A DNA stretch of 58,299 nucleotides from Halothiobacillus sp. (GTDB taxonomy: Bacteria; Pseudomonadota; Gammaproteobacteria; Halothiobacillales; Halothiobacillaceae), in assembly GCF_028710545.1 (NCBI RefSeq), contig NZ_JAQTTX010000013.1, positions 1-58,299 on the forward strand, in the 5' to 3' direction. A program made the position numbers and the translations under genes. This document shows positions 44,999 through 54,236 of this stretch, in pieces; position 1 is the stretch's first letter; every line of letters starts with the position of its first letter. The notes under the pieces are model-generated. The model searched no databases and had not been told where the DNA came from. It saw only the letters and a program-made list of their open reading frames with translations.

Positions 44999-46267
44999 CT
45001 ACTGCGCGTTCTGGCGTTCGAGGCGCCGTGAAATGATCCCGCCCATCCATTCGACCAGTTCCGGTGTCACAAGCAGGTCAACGATCTCCTGGGCAAAACC
45101 GGCGATCAGCAGCTTGCGGGCGTTGGCCGTTGAAATCCCCCGGCTTTGCAGGTAATAGAGCGCCTCGTCGTCCAGTCGGCCAATCGTGGCGCCGTGGCTG
45201 CATTTCACGTCGTCGGCGTAGATTTCGAGTTCCGGTTTGGTATCGATTTCGGCCGAGTCCGAAAGCAGAAGGTTCCGGCTGCTTTGGTAAGCCTCGATCT
45301 TCTGTGCGTCCTGCGCCACGAGAATCCGGCCCTTGAAGATGCCGCGTCCGGATTCGTCGGCAATGACCTGATAGCGTTCGTCGCTGGTGGTATGTGCCGC
45401 GCCATGCGTAAGTCGCGTGTGGGTATCCAGAACCTGCTTGGCCCGCGGCATCATCAGGCCGAACAGATCGCAGTGCGCGCCCGTGTCGGTGATGTTGACA
45501 TCAATTTCTCGTCGAACCAGTTGCCCGCCCAGTTGAATGTTGATCGAGCGATAGCGGGCATCGCGCGCGAGTGTGACGAAACTGCGGTCGGTCAGCAGCC
45601 GGGCATCGCCATCCAGCCCCAGTGACAGATGCGTCAACTGGCTGTTAGCGGCCAATGCAGCCACCAGCACCGAATTGCGCCATGAAGTGACGCCATCGGC
45701 ACCTGTTGCCGTTTCAATCAATGTGGCGCGGCTGTGCGGGCCGCATCGAACCAGAACGCGCGTTTGTGCGGCGGTTTCGCTGGGTGCGTCGAGAAATTCG
45801 AGCACGATGGGCGGCTTGATATCGGCGTTTGCAGCAATATCGATGATCAGTCCTTCTGCTGCCGTGGCCGTATTGAGGGCCAGCAATGCGTCGTTCGGCG
45901 TGACGGCCTTGGGGGCAAAGGCGGCTGCGCGCTGGTCGAGATCGGCCTCGCGTAACGGCGTCAGACGCAAACCATCCGGAAGTTCACCGGGGCACTCGAC
46001 GAGTTTGCCTCCGGCAAAGCGAATGAAAATTGCCTGCGGCAGGATGGCGTTCAGGCCGGAGCCTTCCGGTGTCGCGGTTTGTTGCGGTTTTGGCAGAGGA
46101 CGCGTTAGGGCGCGCAGATTCGTCCAACGCCATTCCTCATCACGCAGGGTGGGCAGGCCCCACTCGACCACTTGCACACGCGCTGTGGTGTGGATTTCCC
46201 CCGGTGCCGCGGGTTCCTGCTGATCCAGCGTGCTGACCAGCCATTCGGGAAGCGGTGCGCGACTCAT
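44999..46267 (-). CDS. sufD: SufD, scaffold subunit
   Basis: The 422-residue protein has the SufD/SufB beta-helix domain and the 'KCSHGATIGRLDDEALYYLQSRGI' block (about residues 355-378), including the conserved Cys and His. It forms SufBC2D with SufB and SufC. The start overlaps the sufC stop by four bases. Confidence 0.93.
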   Translation of the reverse strand: MSRAPLPEWLVSTLDQQEPAAPGEIHTTARVQVVEWGLPTLRDEEWRWTNLRALTRPLPKPQQTATPEGSGLNAILPQAIFIRFAGGKLVECPGELPDGLRLTPLREADLDQRAAAFAPKAVTPNDALLALNTATAAEGLIIDIAANADIKPPIVLEFLDAPSETAAQTRVLVRCGPHSRATLIETATGADGVTSWRNSVLVAALAANSQLTHLSLGLDGDARLLTDRSFVTLARDARYRSINIQLGGQLVRREIDVNITDTGAHCDLFGLMMPRAKQVLDTHTRLTHGAAHTTSDERYQVIADESGRGIFKGRILVAQDAQKIEAYQSSRNLLLSDSAEIDTKPELEIYADDVKCSHGATIGRLDDEALYYLQSRGISTANARKLLIAGFAQEIVDLLVTPELVEWMGGIISRRLERQNAQ

Positions 46268-47019
46268 GATGCGGCCTCAAGGATGTCCTGATAGCCCTCG
46301 GCTTCCAGTTGCAGGGCAAGTGATTTGTCACCGGACTTGATGATTTTCCCTTTGTACAGGATGTGGACGAAATCAGGTTCCACATAGCTCAGCAGACGTT
46401 GATAGTGGGTCACGAGCACAATGCCACGATCGGCACCACGAAGCATGTTGATGCCCTCGGAAACCACTTTCAGCGCATCGATGTCGAGGCCGGAGTCGGT
46501 TTCATCCAGCAAGGCGAGTTTGGGTTGCAACAGCAACATCTGCAGAATCTCGTTGCGCTTTTTCTCGCCACCGGAGAAGCCCGCGTTCACGCCCCGGTGC
46601 AGGAACGCATCGTCCATGCCCATCGTTTTGGTGAGTTCGCGCACCTGCTTCATAAAGGCGAAGGTGTCGATTTCATCCAGGCCACGTGCCGCACGTTGCG
46701 CGTTGAGCGCTTCCTTGAGCAGGTAGATGTTCTTGACGCCCGGAATTTCGACCGGGTGCTGGAAGCCGAGCAGCAGACCGGCGGTGGCGCGTTCTTCGGT
46801 TGAAAGTTCGAGCAGATTCTTGCCGTCGTAGGTGACGCTGCCTTCGGTTACTTCAAAACCTTCGCGCCCGCCCAGCACTTGGCACAGCGTACTTTTCCCC
46901 GATCCGTTCGGCCCCATGATGGCGTGAACTTCACCGGCGTTGATGCAAAGATTGATACCGCGCAAGATGGGCTTGTCGCCAATTTTTGCGTGCAGATTTT
47001 TGATTTCTAATAATTTCAT
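46264..47019 (-). CDS. sufC: SufC, ABC-type ATPase of the scaffold
   Basis: The 251-residue protein has Walker A GPNGSGKST (about residues 36-44), a signature-like 'FSGGEKKRNEILQML' and Walker B 'LALLDETDSGLDID', all diagnostic for SufC. The gap after sufB is about 45 bases. Confidence 0.95.
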   Translation of the reverse strand: MKLLEIKNLHAKIGDKPILRGINLCINAGEVHAIMGPNGSGKSTLCQVLGGREGFEVTEGSVTYDGKNLLELSTEERATAGLLLGFQHPVEIPGVKNIYLLKEALNAQRAARGLDEIDTFAFMKQVRELTKTMGMDDAFLHRGVNAGFSGGEKKRNEILQMLLLQPKLALLDETDSGLDIDALKVVSEGINMLRGADRGIVLVTHYQRLLSYVEPDFVHILYKGKIIKSGDKSLALQLEAEGYQDILEAAS

Positions 47020-47064
47020 TGTCTTTATCTCTAAAATTTACCGTCCGGGAACAACGAACGGGAA

Positions 47065-48564
47065 TTAACCTACGGAGCCTTCGAGCGATACGGCCAGCAA
47101 GGCCTGGGCCTCTACTGCAAATTCCATCGGCAACTCATTGAATACTTCCTTGCAAAACCCGTTGACGATCATGTTCGTCGCATTTTCTTCACTGATGCCG
47201 CGTGATTGCAGATAAAAAATCTGATCGTCGCTGATTTTGGACGTGGTGGCCTCGTGCTCGATCTGCGCGGTCGAATTCTTGGCCTCGATGTACGGGAAGG
47301 TGTGTGCCCCGTTACGATCACCAATCAAAAGCGCGTCACATTGAGTGTAGTTGCGCGCGTCATCGGCCGATTTGGCAATGTGTACCAGGCCGCGATAGGC
47401 ATTCTGCGAATGGCCCGCCGAAATACTTTTCGAAACGATCGTGCTGCGGGTACGTTTGCCCAGATGAATCATCTTGGTGCCCGAATCGACCTGCTGATAG
47501 TTATTACTGACGGCAACGGAATAGAACTCGCCGACCGAATCATCACCGCGCAGGATGCAGCTCGGATATTTCCAGGTAATCGCCGAACCGGCCTCGACTT
47601 GCGTCCAGGTGATCTTGCTGCGTGCACCGCGCGCGTCACCGCGTTTGGTTACGAAGTTGTAAATGCCGCCTTTGCCTTCTTCGTCGCCCGGATACCAGTT
47701 CTGCACGGTGGAGTACTTGATGGTGGCATCGTCCAATGCGACCAATTCGACCACGGCGGCGTGCAGTTGGTTTTCATCGCGTTGCGGGGCCGTGCAGCCT
47801 TCGAGATAACTCACGTGCGCGCCTTCTTCGGCGACGATCAGCGTGCGTTCGAACTGGCCTGTGTTCTTGGCGTTGATGCGGAAATAGGTGGAAAGCTCCA
47901 TCGGGCAGCGTACGCCCTTGGGAACAAACACGAACGACCCGTCAGAAAACACGGCAGAGTTGAGCGCGGCGTAGTAGTTATCGCCTGCGGGTACGACCGT
48001 GCCCAGATATTTTTTGATCAGATCCGGGTGGTTGTGCACAGCTTCCGAAAAAGAACAGAAAATCACGCCCGCTTCGGCCAGCTTTGCCTTGAAGGTCGTG
48101 GTGACGGAAACGCTGTCGAATACCGCATCGACGGCAACATTTGATGGTTGCACCACGCCCGCCAAAACGGCGCGCTCATGCAGCGGGATGCCCAGTTTCT
48201 CGTAGGTTTCGAGTAACTTGGGATCAACTTCATCGAGACTTTGCGGTTTGCTTGCCTCGATTTCGGCCAACTCGTCTGCGGTTTTCGGCGCCGCGTAATA
48301 AGACAAGGCCTGATAATCAATCGGCGGGTAATGTACATGCGCCCAGGTCGGCGGGGTCATCGTCAGCCAATGACGATAAGCCTTGAGCCGCCATTCGAGC
48401 AGGAATTCGGGCTCGTTCTTCTTGGCGGAAATCAGCCGGATGACATCTTCATTCAAACCCGGCGGGATGATGTCCTGCTCGATGTCTGTCGTGAAGCCGT
48501 ATTTGTATTCCCGTTGCATCAGGTGTTCGATTTCCTGCTGCTCTGTGATGTGTTGCTCGGTCAT
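47065..48564 (-). CDS. sufB: SufB, scaffold subunit
   Basis: The 499-residue protein matches SufB throughout: the '[20 protein letters not shown]' block and the C-terminal '[21 protein letters not shown]'. It is the scaffold on which [4Fe-4S] clusters are assembled. GGGAGA lies just before the ATG on the minus strand. It is the first structural gene, 35 bases after the regulator. Confidence 0.96.
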   Translation of the reverse strand: MTEQHITEQQEIEHLMQREYKYGFTTDIEQDIIPPGLNEDVIRLISAKKNEPEFLLEWRLKAYRHWLTMTPPTWAHVHYPPIDYQALSYYAAPKTADELAEIEASKPQSLDEVDPKLLETYEKLGIPLHERAVLAGVVQPSNVAVDAVFDSVSVTTTFKAKLAEAGVIFCSFSEAVHNHPDLIKKYLGTVVPAGDNYYAALNSAVFSDGSFVFVPKGVRCPMELSTYFRINAKNTGQFERTLIVAEEGAHVSYLEGCTAPQRDENQLHAAVVELVALDDATIKYSTVQNWYPGDEEGKGGIYNFVTKRGDARGARSKITWTQVEAGSAITWKYPSCILRGDDSVGEFYSVAVSNNYQQVDSGTKMIHLGKRTRSTIVSKSISAGHSQNAYRGLVHIAKSADDARNYTQCDALLIGDRNGAHTFPYIEAKNSTAQIEHEATTSKISDDQIFYLQSRGISEENATNMIVNGFCKEVFNELPMEFAVEAQALLAVSLEGSVG

Positions 48565-48599
48565 GTTATTTCTCCCGAATCGGCGATATCTGATCTTGT

Positions 48600-49091
48600 C
48601 TATTGTGTGCTGGCTTGGCGGCGCGGTGTCTTGCTTGCTATTTGATTCATGTTTGTAGGCTGGCGTTCAAACCAAACCGGCACTTGAGGCGCGGGCTGAA
48701 TCAATGCCGCCAGCGATGTGCTGTCCAGCAACTGGCGAACGCCCTGATTTATGGCTTGCCAGTGCGGTCTTAAGCCGCAATTGGCTTCACGATCACAATC
48801 ATGATCGACCGTAAAGCATTCTGTCAGGGCGATCGGGCCATCTATGGCCTCGATGATATTGGCCAGACTGATCTCGTTTGCGCCGCGCGCGAGGCGATAC
48901 CCACCGTTTCTCCCTTGTTGAGAGAGCAACAAGCCACCGGCAGAAAGCATTTTCAGCAGCTTGCCAACCGTGGGCAGGGTAAGCCCGGTGTCGACAGCCA
49001 GAATCCGTGCGGTAGATTGCGCGGCTTCTGTTCGTGCCATGGCCGTCAACAGCACAATGGCATAATCACTCATGCGGCTGATTTTGAGCAT
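48600..49091 (-). CDS. Rrf2-family regulator of the suf operon
   Basis: ATG 49091 is preferred to GTG 49100 because AAGGTG precedes it. The 163-residue protein is Rrf2-type: N-terminal winged helix ('[19 protein letters not shown]' to 'RNGGYRLAR') and three Cys (92, 99, 105) in '[16 protein letters not shown]', as in cluster-sensing IscR/SufR-type regulators. It is the first gene of the operon, so it probably autoregulates through the palindrome at 49121. Confidence 0.88.
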   Translation of the reverse strand: MLKISRMSDYAIVLLTAMARTEAAQSTARILAVDTGLTLPTVGKLLKMLSAGGLLLSQQGRNGGYRLARGANEISLANIIEAIDGPIALTECFTVDHDCDREANCGLRPHWQAINQGVRQLLDSTSLAALIQPAPQVPVWFERQPTNMNQIASKTPRRQASTQ

Positions 49092-49117
49092 TTTGATCAC
49101 CTTCTTGACTTAAGTTA

Positions 49118-49145
49118 ACTGTACCAAATTGGTACGATATTTCAA
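49118..49145 (-). promoter_or_regulatory. suf promoter with palindromic operator
   Basis: A 15-base palindrome GTACCAA-A-TTGGTAC at 49121-49135 lies between and over a minus-strand -35 TTGAAA (49140-49145) and -10 TACAGT (49118-49123), 16 bases apart. An Rrf2 repressor bound there would block RNA polymerase. Confidence 0.7.
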
Positions 49146-49153
49146 GCATAAAA

Positions 49154-49176
49154 AACCGAAGCATTTGGCTTCGGTT
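49154..49176. terminator. terminator of the 49246 gene
   Basis: Perfect 9-bp arms AACCGAAGC and GCTTCGGTT (49154-49162, 49168-49176) are followed on the minus strand by T6. It separates the periplasmic-protein gene from the suf operon. Confidence 0.85.
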
Positions 49177-49245
49177 GTGTGTGATAAAAATGCCTGTCCG
49201 TGTTTGGCTCATCGCGCTAACGGCTCATGGCTATGACTGCTGGAA

Positions 49246-49947
49246 TTATTTAAGCAAGCGGCGATTGAACAGGTTGATGAAACCGTTGTTCAAATCGGTG
49301 GTAAACACAGCCCCGGTCACGGTTTGTTTGCCATCTTTGTAGCTGACTTGGTTCACTACGCCTTTTTTCTCTTTGGGGTTTACACCGAGTGCGAAGATAT
49401 TGTCTTTGCCTGCCAGCCATGTTCCCACTGCTTTGTCTTCTTGCGCGGCCATTTCAACCCATTTTTTGCCAAATACAGTCAAATGCAGGAAGAGGGTGCC
49501 TTTGTAATCCTGCTTCGCCAAATCTGCCAGCAGCATCTTGACTTCCCTGGCGTTGGTTTCATCGCTTATTTGACCGCCGAATACCAAAGCAATGGCATCT
49601 TTATTTTTGAACTGCTGGGCGGCGAATGCGGCAGAATCCGGCTTGTTAAAAGCCACGATGTCCAGTCGGCGCTCGGGGTTTTCGGTTTTATCAGCCAGAC
49701 CATCGGCTTTGTTATGGGCAACAAATTCACCAGCCATAGATGCAGCCAAGGCGACACAAATGGTGCTGTCGTTGACGGCAATGCCCAGGGTTTTTGCTTT
49801 GACAACGTTGTTGAGTGCCAAGCCTTCGAGTTGACCGGCATAAGCGCGCACGATGAATTGTTCGCCCAGAGTCAACGGCTTGGGATCGTTGGCCAGTGCG
49901 GGCAAGGTGGTGGTTAGAAGTGCGGCTGCAATAATCATTCGTTTCAT
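49246..49947 (-). CDS. secreted uncharacterised protein, divergent from ZnuD-like receptor
   Basis: The 233-residue protein begins with a clear signal peptide ('MKRMIIAAALLTTTLPALA-NDP') and continues as a soluble alpha/beta protein with no metal-binding cluster that I recognise. Blocks such as 'VFGGQISDETNAREVKMLLADL' and 'TLFLHLTVFGKKWVEMAAQ' have no family match I can name. It is divergent from a Zur-box TonB receptor. It may be co-regulated, but the Zur box is 145 bases from its start, so this is uncertain. Confidence 0.6.
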   Translation of the reverse strand: MKRMIIAAALLTTTLPALANDPKPLTLGEQFIVRAYAGQLEGLALNNVVKAKTLGIAVNDSTICVALAASMAGEFVAHNKADGLADKTENPERRLDIVAFNKPDSAAFAAQQFKNKDAIALVFGGQISDETNAREVKMLLADLAKQDYKGTLFLHLTVFGKKWVEMAAQEDKAVGTWLAGKDNIFALGVNPKEKKGVVNQVSYKDGKQTVTGAVFTTDLNNGFINLFNRRLLK

Positions 49948-50077
49948 ATCGGTCTCCGTCGTCGGGTTAAAAAGACCAACTGAATCTATCGGGTAAAGCA
50001 GGACTATACAAATTTTTTCTACTGCATTAATTATGTATTAATCAATAAAACTAATAGTCTTTCCATGGATCTGTGGC

Positions 50078-50114
50078 TTGTGCAGCGGCAGGAAATGTAA
50101 CAATATAACGTTCT
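50078..50114 (+). promoter_or_regulatory. Zur box over the receptor promoter
   Basis: A 23-base imperfect palindrome at 50092-50114 (starts GAAATGT, centre AATATAAC) agrees with the gammaproteobacterial Zur consensus in about 18 positions. It overlaps a promoter TTGTGC (50078-50083), 17 bases, CAATAT (50101-50106), and lies 28 bases upstream of the receptor ATG. This predicts repression by zinc. Confidence 0.75.
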
Positions 50115-50141
50115 ATTTGTAACAAGTTCAGAGAGCATTCC

Positions 50142-52229
50142 ATGTCTGATTGTTTTTTCAACGTGAACCAACCCCTTCATTTGTCGAAACCTGCCCCAAT
50201 GGCTTCAGCCATCGTTTCGGCACTATTGATGACAATCACAGGTGGGATAACCCAGGTGGCACAGGCCGCGGACCTTGGCAGCATTACGGTCAACGCGCCC
50301 GCGACAGTGATCGGTTTGCCGGGCGCGCCGACGATGGTGCTCGATGGTCCCGCACTGTTCGAGCGTCAGGGGGCCAGCACTTTGGGTGGTTTGCTCGATG
50401 GTCTGCCCGGATTGAGTTCAACCTGGTATGGGCCAAACAGCAATCGCCCCGTCATTCGTGGCCTGGATGCCCACCGAGTGGATCTATTCAGCAATGGGTT
50501 GCCTGCGTTGGATGCCTCTGCGGTCAGTTACGATCACAATGCTCCGGTCAATCCCTTATCGTTTGATCGCGTTGAGATTTTACGTGGCCCGCAGGCATTG
50601 CTCTACAGCGGCGGTGCGGCGGGTGGCGTGATTAAAACGGATAATTCCGCCATCGCCATGCAGCCAGTCGAAGGTGTATCCGGTCGAGCCCAGTTGCAAG
50701 GGGATACCGGGTACAGTCGATCATCGACAGCGGCGTCCGTTAATGCGGGTAATGGTCTTTATGCCTTGCATCTGGATGGATTTTTGCAAAATTCGGGCGA
50801 TTACAATGCGCCTGATGGTTACGCTGGGCCATCACTGGATGGCGGCAAGATTCGTAATTCGGCCGATCGTCAGCGCGGCGGCACGGTCGGTTTCAGCTTG
50901 ACAGGCACCGATTCGGCCATCGGGTTCTCCATTGGTCAAAGCCGGGACTACTACGGCGTGATCGTTGATCCTGCCACACGAATCGATATGCGTTCCACCC
51001 AATATGATTTCAAAGCGCAACAACGGAATTTGTCCGGATTCGTGCAGCAGGTCACCCTGGAAGCGAACCACACGGACTATCAACATCAGGAATTGAATGA
51101 CGGCGTGCCCGCCACCACCTTCAAAAACAAGGGCAACAGCCTGCGTTTGGCACTACAGAGTGAGTTGATGGGATTGAACTGGCAATACGGCCTGCAATAC
51201 AGCCAGTTTGATTTTTCGGCGCTGGGTGATGAGGGTTTCTTGCCGAAAACCCACACGCGCAACATCGGTGGATTTGCGGTGGGCGAGGGCAAGCGCGGTG
51301 CCTGGTCGTACAGCGTCGGTGCCCGCGTCGAGCGGGTTCGGGTGCAATCCGATGGTGCAGGCGATACCGGCGTTGATCGTTTTGGCTCGCCAAGTTCAAG
51401 CACATTCACTCCCGCCAGTGCCTCGCTGAGTCTGGCTTATCAATTCTTGCCGCAGTGGCATGTGATCGGCCAGTTGAGTCATAACGAAAGGGCTCCGGCA
51501 TTTGACGAACTCTACGCCAATGGCCCGCACGATGCGACCGGCGCTTATGAACTCGGTGATCCTAACTTGAAGACCGAACGCAGCAATACGGTCGAGCTTG
51601 GTTTGCGCTGGCAACATGAAAAGGCCCAGTTCTCCACCACGGCCTATCTGAGTGATTACCAGAATTACATTGGCTTGCTCGGAACCGATAGCTGTCGTGA
51701 CGAGGATGGCGGGTTCATTGGCTGCACCAACGCCGATGCCTTGCCCGAGTACGATTACAGCGGCGTTCGTGCGCGGATTTACGGTCTGGAATTCAGCGGG
51801 TTGTGGCCTGTATTTTCTCATGCCGGGCATTCCGTGGATGCGCGTATCGTTGCCGATGTTGTCCGTGCCGAAAATCGCAGTGCGGATGAACCTTTACCCC
51901 GCATTGCGCCGCTTACGGTCACGCCTGCATTGTTGTGGCAGTACGGTTTGTGGACGGCGCAACTCGAGTTGCCCATGGCCGCCCGACAGACGCGCGTACC
52001 CGCGAGTGACGCGGCTGGGGAAACGCCGGGGTATGTCATGGTCAATGCCCGGTTGACACGGCAGTTCACGCCGCCATTTGGAGGCGGGCGCGTGGGCGGA
52101 CAGTGGTATGTCGCATTGTCCAATCTCACCGACCGGACCGTGTACTCGGCTGGCAGTATCGATACGATGCGGTTTTTGGCGCCGAAACCCGGGCGCGCAT
52201 TGTCTGCTGGGGTTCAGTTGCTGTTCTGA
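50142..52229 (+). CDS. TonB-dependent outer-membrane receptor, ZnuD-like (zinc)
   Basis: The 695-residue protein has a long signal region to about residue 42 ('ITQVAQA-ADLG'). The plug domain has 'RPVIRGLDAHRVDLFSNGL' and 'DRVEILRGPQALLYSGGAAGGVI' (about 100-165). A 22-strand-type barrel ends in an aromatic-rich C-terminus ('LSAGVQLLF'). The blocks 'ERAPAFDELYANGPHDATGAYELGDPNL' and 'DASAVSYDHNAPVNPLSFDR' are typical of ZnuD-type receptors. The Zur box upstream supports zinc uptake. Other metals or organic ligands are not excluded. Confidence 0.8.
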   Translation: MSDCFFNVNQPLHLSKPAPMASAIVSALLMTITGGITQVAQAADLGSITVNAPATVIGLPGAPTMVLDGPALFERQGASTLGGLLDGLPGLSSTWYGPNSNRPVIRGLDAHRVDLFSNGLPALDASAVSYDHNAPVNPLSFDRVEILRGPQALLYSGGAAGGVIKTDNSAIAMQPVEGVSGRAQLQGDTGYSRSSTAASVNAGNGLYALHLDGFLQNSGDYNAPDGYAGPSLDGGKIRNSADRQRGGTVGFSLTGTDSAIGFSIGQSRDYYGVIVDPATRIDMRSTQYDFKAQQRNLSGFVQQVTLEANHTDYQHQELNDGVPATTFKNKGNSLRLALQSELMGLNWQYGLQYSQFDFSALGDEGFLPKTHTRNIGGFAVGEGKRGAWSYSVGARVERVRVQSDGAGDTGVDRFGSPSSSTFTPASASLSLAYQFLPQWHVIGQLSHNERAPAFDELYANGPHDATGAYELGDPNLKTERSNTVELGLRWQHEKAQFSTTAYLSDYQNYIGLLGTDSCRDEDGGFIGCTNADALPEYDYSGVRARIYGLEFSGLWPVFSHAGHSVDARIVADVVRAENRSADEPLPRIAPLTVTPALLWQYGLWTAQLELPMAARQTRVPASDAAGETPGYVMVNARLTRQFTPPFGGGRVGGQWYVALSNLTDRTVYSAGSIDTMRFLAPKPGRALSAGVQLLF

Positions 52230-52268
52230 GCCGCTTCGGCGAAGCTAGCAGCCTGCCAGCAACCAACC

Positions 52269-52290
52269 TGCCCCAATGCGGTTTGGGGCA
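52269..52290. terminator. hairpin between convergent receptor and HDOD genes
   Basis: Perfect 8-bp arms TGCCCCAA and TTGGGGCA (52269-52276, 52283-52290) lie between the converging genes. No T-run is present, so it may be Rho-linked or a simple structural hairpin. Confidence 0.45.
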
Positions 52291-52378
52291 TGGTGTCACG
52301 GAGATGGACTTGTGCTGTATCGATGTTCCGTCGAAACGGGTTTTAATTGGAGAAATCAGAAACAGGTGACTGGTTTAC

Positions 52379-53830
52379 CTACCGAACCGATTTCGATTTG
52401 ACTGCGAGAATTGCCTGGTTGCGCAGGGTGCGCAAGCTGTTGGCGTTCCCTTCGTGAAAGACATTGCTTTTGCCTTCCAGGTAGATAAGCCCGAAAGGTG
52501 CGCGATTGATGTAAAGCGGCAAGACTTCCGCCCTATCCGCTTTGCCTGAAAACTGCCAATCTGCGATGTCATCAACAGGCATGGCGGGGCGGAGCAGCGC
52601 TCGATCCTCGGCCGACTGGAACGTTTGGGCAATCCGGGAATTTCCCTTCAGCGATATGGGCATTTGTGTATGAAGCTTTGCGTACAAGGTGCCTTCACCC
52701 ATTTTCGGTATCAGTTGCCAGTTATTCCGATCCAGCATGTAGAGCGCAGCCAGGTCCAGATTGAGTCCCTCGGCCATTGCTTTCAGTATCAGACCGAATA
52801 TATCGCCCAGCTTGTAATCGCTCATCAATTTGGCGGTGACGTCTTCAATGCAGCGAGTCAGTACCTCTGAACGCTGTTCGTTGGAGACGGCTGTCGGCAT
52901 GGTGTCGATGGGGAGTTGATCATCATTTTCCATGCTCATGCGTTGTAAAAACGCCGGCTTCACCTGGGTTTGAACCAGCATGGACTCGTATTCCCGAATG
53001 TGCGCTCGTGCATCGGTGATCGCTTTTTGATACAGGATTGGATCGATCCCCGCCGCCCTGGCCAGTTCCGCCATTCCCTGCTGCATTTGCGCAAAGGTCG
53101 CCGCATTGGCCATGAGCGATGCCGTCTCGTTGGCCAAACGACCGATGGCCTGAGCTTTTGCCGTGGGGTTGAGCCCCATAAGCTTGCCGGGCGTTGCGCG
53201 CGTGGTCAGAAAACGTCGCGCCGATTCGGGCAATCCCCACTGCTGACAGACATCCCGCGCAAGCGCCGCAGGTAGAACACCGGTCACGGCATGGATCGCG
53301 CTCGATTCATCCAAACCATCAACATTCCGGGCACGCTCAATTTCCGAAAGCAACTCTGGGGCATGGCGGAAGATCAGTAAGGCCCCAAGGTCTTGGAAAA
53401 GTGCACTCAGGAACATCTCCTCTACAGTGAAACCACCGATATGACTGGCCAGGTTCTTGGCAAGGAAGGCCTGAAAGAGGGCTTGCAGGAAACGGCTTTG
53501 AAGCAACTTGCCGTGTTGCTTGCACTCGATTTGCTCGAAAAGCGACATGGCCAGAGCTGCCATGCGGATTTCTTCGAATCCCATCAAGGTGACTGCGCGA
53601 GAGATGGTTGTGACCTGACCACCGAGATGTCGATATTCGACGGCATTGGCCAGTCGCAAAATCCGATGCGTCAGTGCCGGATCCTTGAGGATGAGCTTGA
53701 CGAGTTCGTGCGATGAGGCGAGATCATTTTCTATGACGCGATAGGCCTCCTGAACAGTACGTGCAAAGGCGGGAAAATCGGGGCTGGCAGCAATACGTTT
53801 GAGCAAAATTTGGTGGAAATCGTCTTTCAA
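52379..53830 (-). CDS. HDOD-GAF signalling protein
   Basis: The 483-residue protein has an N-terminal HDOD region (about residues 15-210: 'LVKLILKDPALTHRILRLAN', 'AVTLMGFEEIRMAAL'), which lacks the full HD pair. A C-terminal GAF-like domain spans about 315-480 ('LDLAALYMLDRNNWQLIPKMG'). Such proteins act in signalling and adaptation rather than as phosphodiesterases. Transcribed leftward. No partner gene is adjacent. GTG or ATG choice does not change the call. Confidence 0.85.
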   Translation of the reverse strand: MKDDFHQILLKRIAASPDFPAFARTVQEAYRVIENDLASSHELVKLILKDPALTHRILRLANAVEYRHLGGQVTTISRAVTLMGFEEIRMAALAMSLFEQIECKQHGKLLQSRFLQALFQAFLAKNLASHIGGFTVEEMFLSALFQDLGALLIFRHAPELLSEIERARNVDGLDESSAIHAVTGVLPAALARDVCQQWGLPESARRFLTTRATPGKLMGLNPTAKAQAIGRLANETASLMANAATFAQMQQGMAELARAAGIDPILYQKAITDARAHIREYESMLVQTQVKPAFLQRMSMENDDQLPIDTMPTAVSNEQRSEVLTRCIEDVTAKLMSDYKLGDIFGLILKAMAEGLNLDLAALYMLDRNNWQLIPKMGEGTLYAKLHTQMPISLKGNSRIAQTFQSAEDRALLRPAMPVDDIADWQFSGKADRAEVLPLYINRAPFGLIYLEGKSNVFHEGNANSLRTLRNQAILAVKSKSVR

Positions 53831-53979
53831 GGGATGGGCTTACTGAAATGGGTAAACTCGCCAATCTATCAGGTTTTGAACTGGAATTAGCCGATCCACC
53901 GTATCAAATCTCTATACCGCCCAAAAAATTTACGCGGCTGTACGTTCTGCACTGGCTTGTGTTTGAACCTGAGGTGATT

Positions 53980-54140
53980 CTTAGGGAAGCGCTGATTTAT
54001 TCAGTGCTTCCCGCTTGGGGCAGGATGCCCCAACACGAACAAAGACATAAGTCTTTGATTCGTGAGCGCCATCGCGGGCGTGTACCGCGATGAGCGAGCT
54101 GATTTATTCCAAGGATGGAATAAATCTGCATTTACTTAGG
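53980..54140. repeat. 161-bp five-hairpin repeat, copy 2
   Basis: The second copy of the element at 36604-36764, with five differences in 161 bases. In hairpin 3 this copy has the fully paired arms CAAAGAC/GTCTTTG, where copy 1 has one C-A mismatch. In hairpin 5 it has one mismatch that copy 1 lacks. It lies 97 bases upstream of copA. Confidence 0.85.
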
Positions 54141-54236
54141 TTCGTGCGCCCATAACCTGCGAAAGCCGGATTTTCAACTGGTAATCGTTTACTCTTTGCC
54201 TATGAATTTATTAATACCTTGTGAGCGTCGATTGCC

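Noticed and set aside
53848..54093. 81-codon frame upstream of copA
   Set aside because: Same repeat-derived tail; the first part has no ribosome-binding site or family match.
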